NCBI GenBank assembly: GCA_937901435.1 | Contig: CALGTJ010000359.1 | Location: 1 to 9,437 of the forward strand | DNA: 9,437 nt | Source of the DNA: an uncultured Rhodobacter sp. | Lineage (GTDB): Bacteria > Pseudomonadota > Alphaproteobacteria > Rhodobacterales > Rhodobacteraceae | Direction: 5' to 3' | Part shown: piece after piece, positions 6,913 through 9,437 of the stretch | Layout: each line of letters opens with the position of its first letter | Numbering within the stretch: the first letter of the stretch is position 1 | Notes under the pieces: model-generated | The model's input: only the letters and a program-made list of their open reading frames with translations | What the model was told of the DNA's origin: nothing | Databases searched by the model: none | Program-made: the position numbers and the translations under genes

Positions 6913-7722
6913 ATGAACAATTTCAAGCGCGTTTTCGGGGACACCAAGCCGGTGATCGCCATGGTGCATCTGTCGGCGATGCCCGGTACGCCTTTGTATG
7001 ATGCCAAGGCCGGGATCGAGGGCATGATCGCGGCGGCGCGTGCGGATCTGGTTGCGTTGCAAAACGCCGGGTTTGACGCGGTGATGTTTGGCAACGAAAA
7101 TGACCGGCCCTATGAATTCAAGGTCGATGCCGCCACCACGACCACCATGGCCTATGTGATCGGCAAACTGCGCGACGAGATCACGGTGCCCTTTGGTGTC
7201 AATGTTTTGTGGGATCCGATGGCGACCGTTGCGCTTGGCGTGGCCACAGGCGCGTCCTTTGCGCGCGAGATTTTCACGGGCAGTTTCGCCAGCGACATGG
7301 GCAATTGGGCGCCGGATGCAGGCGAGGCCCTGCGATATCGTGCGCGGCTTGGGCGGCCGGATCTGGCGTTGATGTATAACGTTGCGGCGGAATTTGCCGA
7401 TAGTCTTGATCGTCGCTCGCTACCAGATCGGGCACGCTCTGCGGTGTTTTCCTCGATCCCTGATGCGGTGCTTGTTTCGGGGCACATCACCGGCGAGGCG
7501 GCGAAGATGGAAGACCTAGAGGCGGTCAAGGCGGTTCTGCCCCACACGCCGGTTCTGGCCAATACGGGCGTCAAGCACGAGACGATTGGCGATGTCTTGC
7601 GGGTGTCGGATGGCTGTATCGTGGGATCCTCGCTTAAGGTGGACGGCGATACGTGGAAGCCGATTGACCCCGCTCGCGCCGATGATTTCATGGCCCGCGC
7701 CCGCGCTGCGAGGGGGGCATGA
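6913..7722 (+). CDS. BtpA/SgcQ-family TIM-barrel protein
   Basis: 269 residues, the usual length of the BtpA family. The family is named after a cyanobacterial protein affecting photosystem I biogenesis, but it also includes SgcQ of the E. coli sgc sugar cluster; no reaction is firmly established to my knowledge. Family blocks seen: MVHLSAMPGTPLY (17-29), GNENDRPYEF (60-69), PFGVNVLWDP (93-102), FASDMGNWAPDAGE (125-138), VLVSGHITGE (187-195), VLANTGVKHETIGD (214-227) and CIVGSSLKVDGD (235-246). The late GSSLK block resembles a phosphate-binding end of a TIM barrel, so a phosphorylated or sugar-like ligand is plausible (inference). The start is supported by GAGGAGGA about eight bases upstream. 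The stop overlaps the M42 start in ATGA, and the setting is entirely sugar catabolism, which argues against a photosystem role here. Confidence 0.9.
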   Translation: MNNFKRVFGDTKPVIAMVHLSAMPGTPLYDAKAGIEGMIAAARADLVALQNAGFDAVMFGNENDRPYEFKVDAATTTTMAYVIGKLRDEITVPFGVNVLWDPMATVALGVATGASFAREIFTGSFASDMGNWAPDAGEALRYRARLGRPDLALMYNVAAEFADSLDRRSLPDRARSAVFSSIPDAVLVSGHITGEAAKMEDLEAVKAVLPHTPVLANTGVKHETIGDVLRVSDGCIVGSSLKVDGDTWKPIDPARADDFMARARAARGA

Positions 7723-8801
7723 AAGACCGTCTGAAAGCCGACCTTATCGAACTGATGCTGACCCCCGGCCTGTCCGGATATGAGGACCGTGTGCGCCGGG
7801 CGATCAAGGCGAAACTGGATGGGATGGGTGTCGACACCCGTTCTGACCGCCTTGGCAATCTGATCGCGAGTTTTCCCGGTGACGGGCCCTCGGTGATGCT
7901 GTTCACCCATATGGATCAGCTTGGGTTCATCACCCGCAAGATCGATGCCGACGGCAGTATAAGGGTCGAACGCATGGGCGGTGTGCCCGAACGCGCCCTT
8001 GCCGCGCAGGCCGTGGTTCTGTGTACGGCCAAGGGCGACATCCCCGGCATCATCGCCAACAAGGCGCATCATTCCACCACACCCAACGAAAAATACAACG
8101 TTGTCAAAGCCCCCGACCTGCGGATCGACGCGGGCTTTACCAGCAAGGCAGAGGCAGAGGCCGCCGGGGTGCGCATCGGCACGCCTGTCACCTATGCCCC
8201 CAGCGCCACGGCCCTTGGCAAGGATCGTATCGTCGGCACCTCTGCAGATGATCGCGCCGGATGTGCCGTGCTGATCGAGGTGGCACGCGCTTTGGTCCAG
8301 CGCACAGGCGGGCCGACGGTGCATCTGGTTTTCACGGTGCAGGAAGAGTTCAACCTGCGCGGCGCGCAAGTGGCTGCACAAGTGTTGCAACCCGATATCG
8401 CGATCCAGTTGGATCTGATGCTGGCGAGCGATACGCCAGAGATGGCAGATCGGGGCGAGATGACATTGGGCGGTGGTCCGGGCATGTCTTTGTATAGCTT
8501 TCATGGCCGCGGAACGCTGAACGGAGTGATCCCACATCCCGCGATGGTGCAATTGTTCGAGGACACGGCCGAGGCAGAGGCCATCCCCCTGCAACGCAGT
8601 GCACAGGTGGGCGTTTTGACCGATCTCAGCTATGTGCAACTGGTCGGTGAGGGTGTGGCGAGCCTCGATATCGGGTTTCCCATGCGCTATTCCCATTCCG
8701 CGCAGGAAATGTGTGATCTCGGTGATCTCGTCCAACTCACGGAATTGATCACCGCCGCCCTGCCCCGCATCACCCCCGACTTTCCCCTGATCCGCGAGTA
8801 A
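7719..8801 (+). CDS. M42-family metallopeptidase (FrvX/SgcX-like aminopeptidase or hydrolase)
   Basis: 360 residues, a normal length for M42 proteins (TET aminopeptidase / 'endoglucanase' group). The dinuclear metal site looks intact: H64 and D66 in THMDQLG, D177/D178 in SADDRAGC, E209-E210 in VQEEFNLRGA (general base and ligand), D232 in IQLDLMLASDTP, and H326 in RYSHSAQEM. A substrate-domain insertion lies at about 70-165. The family is best known for aminopeptidases, but members also sit in sugar operons as frvX and sgcX with no proven peptide substrate. Here the gene is translationally coupled (ATGA) to the BtpA-like gene, with GAGGGGGG just before the start, and is followed three bases later by an FGGY sugar kinase. 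A role on a sugar conjugate, glycated amino compound or small amide is therefore an inference worth considering beside peptide cleavage. Confidence 0.9.
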   Translation: MKDRLKADLIELMLTPGLSGYEDRVRRAIKAKLDGMGVDTRSDRLGNLIASFPGDGPSVMLFTHMDQLGFITRKIDADGSIRVERMGGVPERALAAQAVVLCTAKGDIPGIIANKAHHSTTPNEKYNVVKAPDLRIDAGFTSKAEAEAAGVRIGTPVTYAPSATALGKDRIVGTSADDRAGCAVLIEVARALVQRTGGPTVHLVFTVQEEFNLRGAQVAAQVLQPDIAIQLDLMLASDTPEMADRGEMTLGGGPGMSLYSFHGRGTLNGVIPHPAMVQLFEDTAEAEAIPLQRSAQVGVLTDLSYVQLVGEGVASLDIGFPMRYSHSAQEMCDLGDLVQLTELITAALPRITPDFPLIRE

Positions 8802-8804
8802 GAC

Positions 8805-9437
8805 ATGTATTCCCTTGGCATCGACATCGGCACGTTTGAAACCAAAGGCGTTTTGGTGGACGCGCAGGGCGCAGTGATCGCCATGGCCTCTGCCCCGCAT
8901 GACATGTTGGTGCCCCAAGCCGGTTGGGCCGAACATCGCCCGGACGAGGATTGGTGGGGGGATTTCGTCACAATCACCCGCGCTTTGCTGGACCAAAGCG
9001 GGGTTGATCCGTCACAGATCAAGGCCGTCGCCTGTTCTGCTATCGGTCCCTGCATGTTGCCCGTTGATGACGATGGTGTGCCCCTGATGAACGGTGTGCT
9101 TTACGGTGTCGATACCCGCGCCCATGCCGAAATTGACGCATTGAACGCGCAGATTGGCGCCGATGTGATCCACGCGCGTTGTGGTAATGCACTGACATCG
9201 CAGGCGGTTGGGCCCAAGATCCTTTGGCTTAAAAACCAGCGACCGGATCTTTATGCCAAGACCGCCAAGGTGCTGACCTCGACGAGTTATGTCGTCTGGA
9301 AGCTGACCGGCGCTTATGTGATCGACCATTACACGGCGGCCAACTTTGCGCCTCTCTATGACGTCAGTTCATTGGATTGGACCGACGCGCTGGCCCCCGA
9401 CATCCTGCCGCTCGACAAACTGCCAGACCTGAAATGG
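8805..9437 (+). CDS. FGGY-family carbohydrate kinase, N-terminal part (runs off the window)
   Basis: Open frame of 211 codons from the ATG at 8805 to the window edge with no stop, so the gene is 3'-truncated by the window; complete FGGY kinases have about 490-530 residues. The N-terminal ATPase phosphate loop reads GIDIGTFETKGVLVD (residues 5-19), followed by GWAEHRPDEDWW (about 41-52) and a KAVACSAIGPCMLPVDDDG segment typical of xylulokinase/gluconokinase-like members. PKILWLKNQRPDLYAKTAKVL and SYVVWKLTG follow in the order seen in xylulose kinases. Other FGGY substrates (ribulose, fuculose, erythritol-like polyols) cannot be excluded because the C-terminal half is missing. The start is three bases after the M42 stop with only a weak GAG before it, indicating co-transcription with the BtpA-like and M42 genes. 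Confidence 0.88.
   Translation, partial: MYSLGIDIGTFETKGVLVDAQGAVIAMASAPHDMLVPQAGWAEHRPDEDWWGDFVTITRALLDQSGVDPSQIKAVACSAIGPCMLPVDDDGVPLMNGVLYGVDTRAHAEIDALNAQIGADVIHARCGNALTSQAVGPKILWLKNQRPDLYAKTAKVLTSTSYVVWKLTGAYVIDHYTAANFAPLYDVSSLDWTDALAPDILPLDKLPDLKW

Noticed and set aside
7152..8996. A 614-codon open frame on the minus strand.
   Set aside because: It lies antisense to the BtpA-like, M42 and kinase genes, all with clear family motifs. Its product is rich in H, R, G and Q with no recognisable domain, as expected of the opposite strand of GC-rich genes.
1..9437. CRISPR array, tRNA, rRNA, insertion sequence or prophage elements.
   Set aside because: No regularly spaced repeats, cloverleaf, transposase or terminal inverted repeats were seen; genes are tightly packed with metabolic functions.

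Overview
The window reads as chromosomal DNA of an alphaproteobacterium, most likely a Rhodobacterales/Roseobacter-type heterotroph. It is GC-rich with GC-biased third positions, genes are densely packed in short operons with ATGA overlaps, and the protein set (mannonate dehydratase, COG3618 lactonase, fucose-dehydrogenase-type aldo/keto reductase, BtpA-like protein, M42 peptidase, FGGY kinase) is of the kind found in sugar-catabolic islands of that group. The taxonomic call is inference from style and similarity recalled from memory; no rRNA or other marker gene is present.

Left part (1-1807). A secreted protein with two CxxCH haem-c attachment motifs is split by an apparent one-base frameshift near 669. 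Its downstream half ends in an ATGA overlap with a Crp/Fnr-family regulator (977-1675). The regulator lacks the arginine used by CRP to bind cAMP. A hairpin followed by a short T-run lies in the 132-base gap between this pair and the converging uxuA gene.

Main part (1808-9437). This is a sugar-acid/sugar catabolic cluster made of alternating short transcription units: uxuA (minus); a TIM-barrel sugar isomerase/epimerase and a PfkB-family kinase (plus); a lactonase and an aldo/keto reductase (minus); then a BtpA/SgcQ-like protein, an M42 (FrvX/SgcX-like) metallopeptidase and the start of an FGGY carbohydrate kinase (plus, running off the right edge). There are two divergent intergenic regions, at 2993-3099 and 6819-6912. 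Both carry a GntR/FadR-type operator-like motif, which would fit control of all units by one regulator outside the window.

How the genes may work together. The reductase and lactonase form the first two steps of a non-phosphorylating oxidation (aldose to aldonolactone to aldonate). UxuA dehydrates D-mannonate or a similar aldonate to a 2-keto-3-deoxy acid. The isomerase and the two kinases look like a second, phosphorylating branch. The least understood piece is the tightly coupled BtpA-like/M42 pair, which recalls sgcQ and sgcX of the uncharacterised E. coli sgc cluster. No transporter, aldolase or regulator of the catabolic genes is seen in the window; they may lie to the right.
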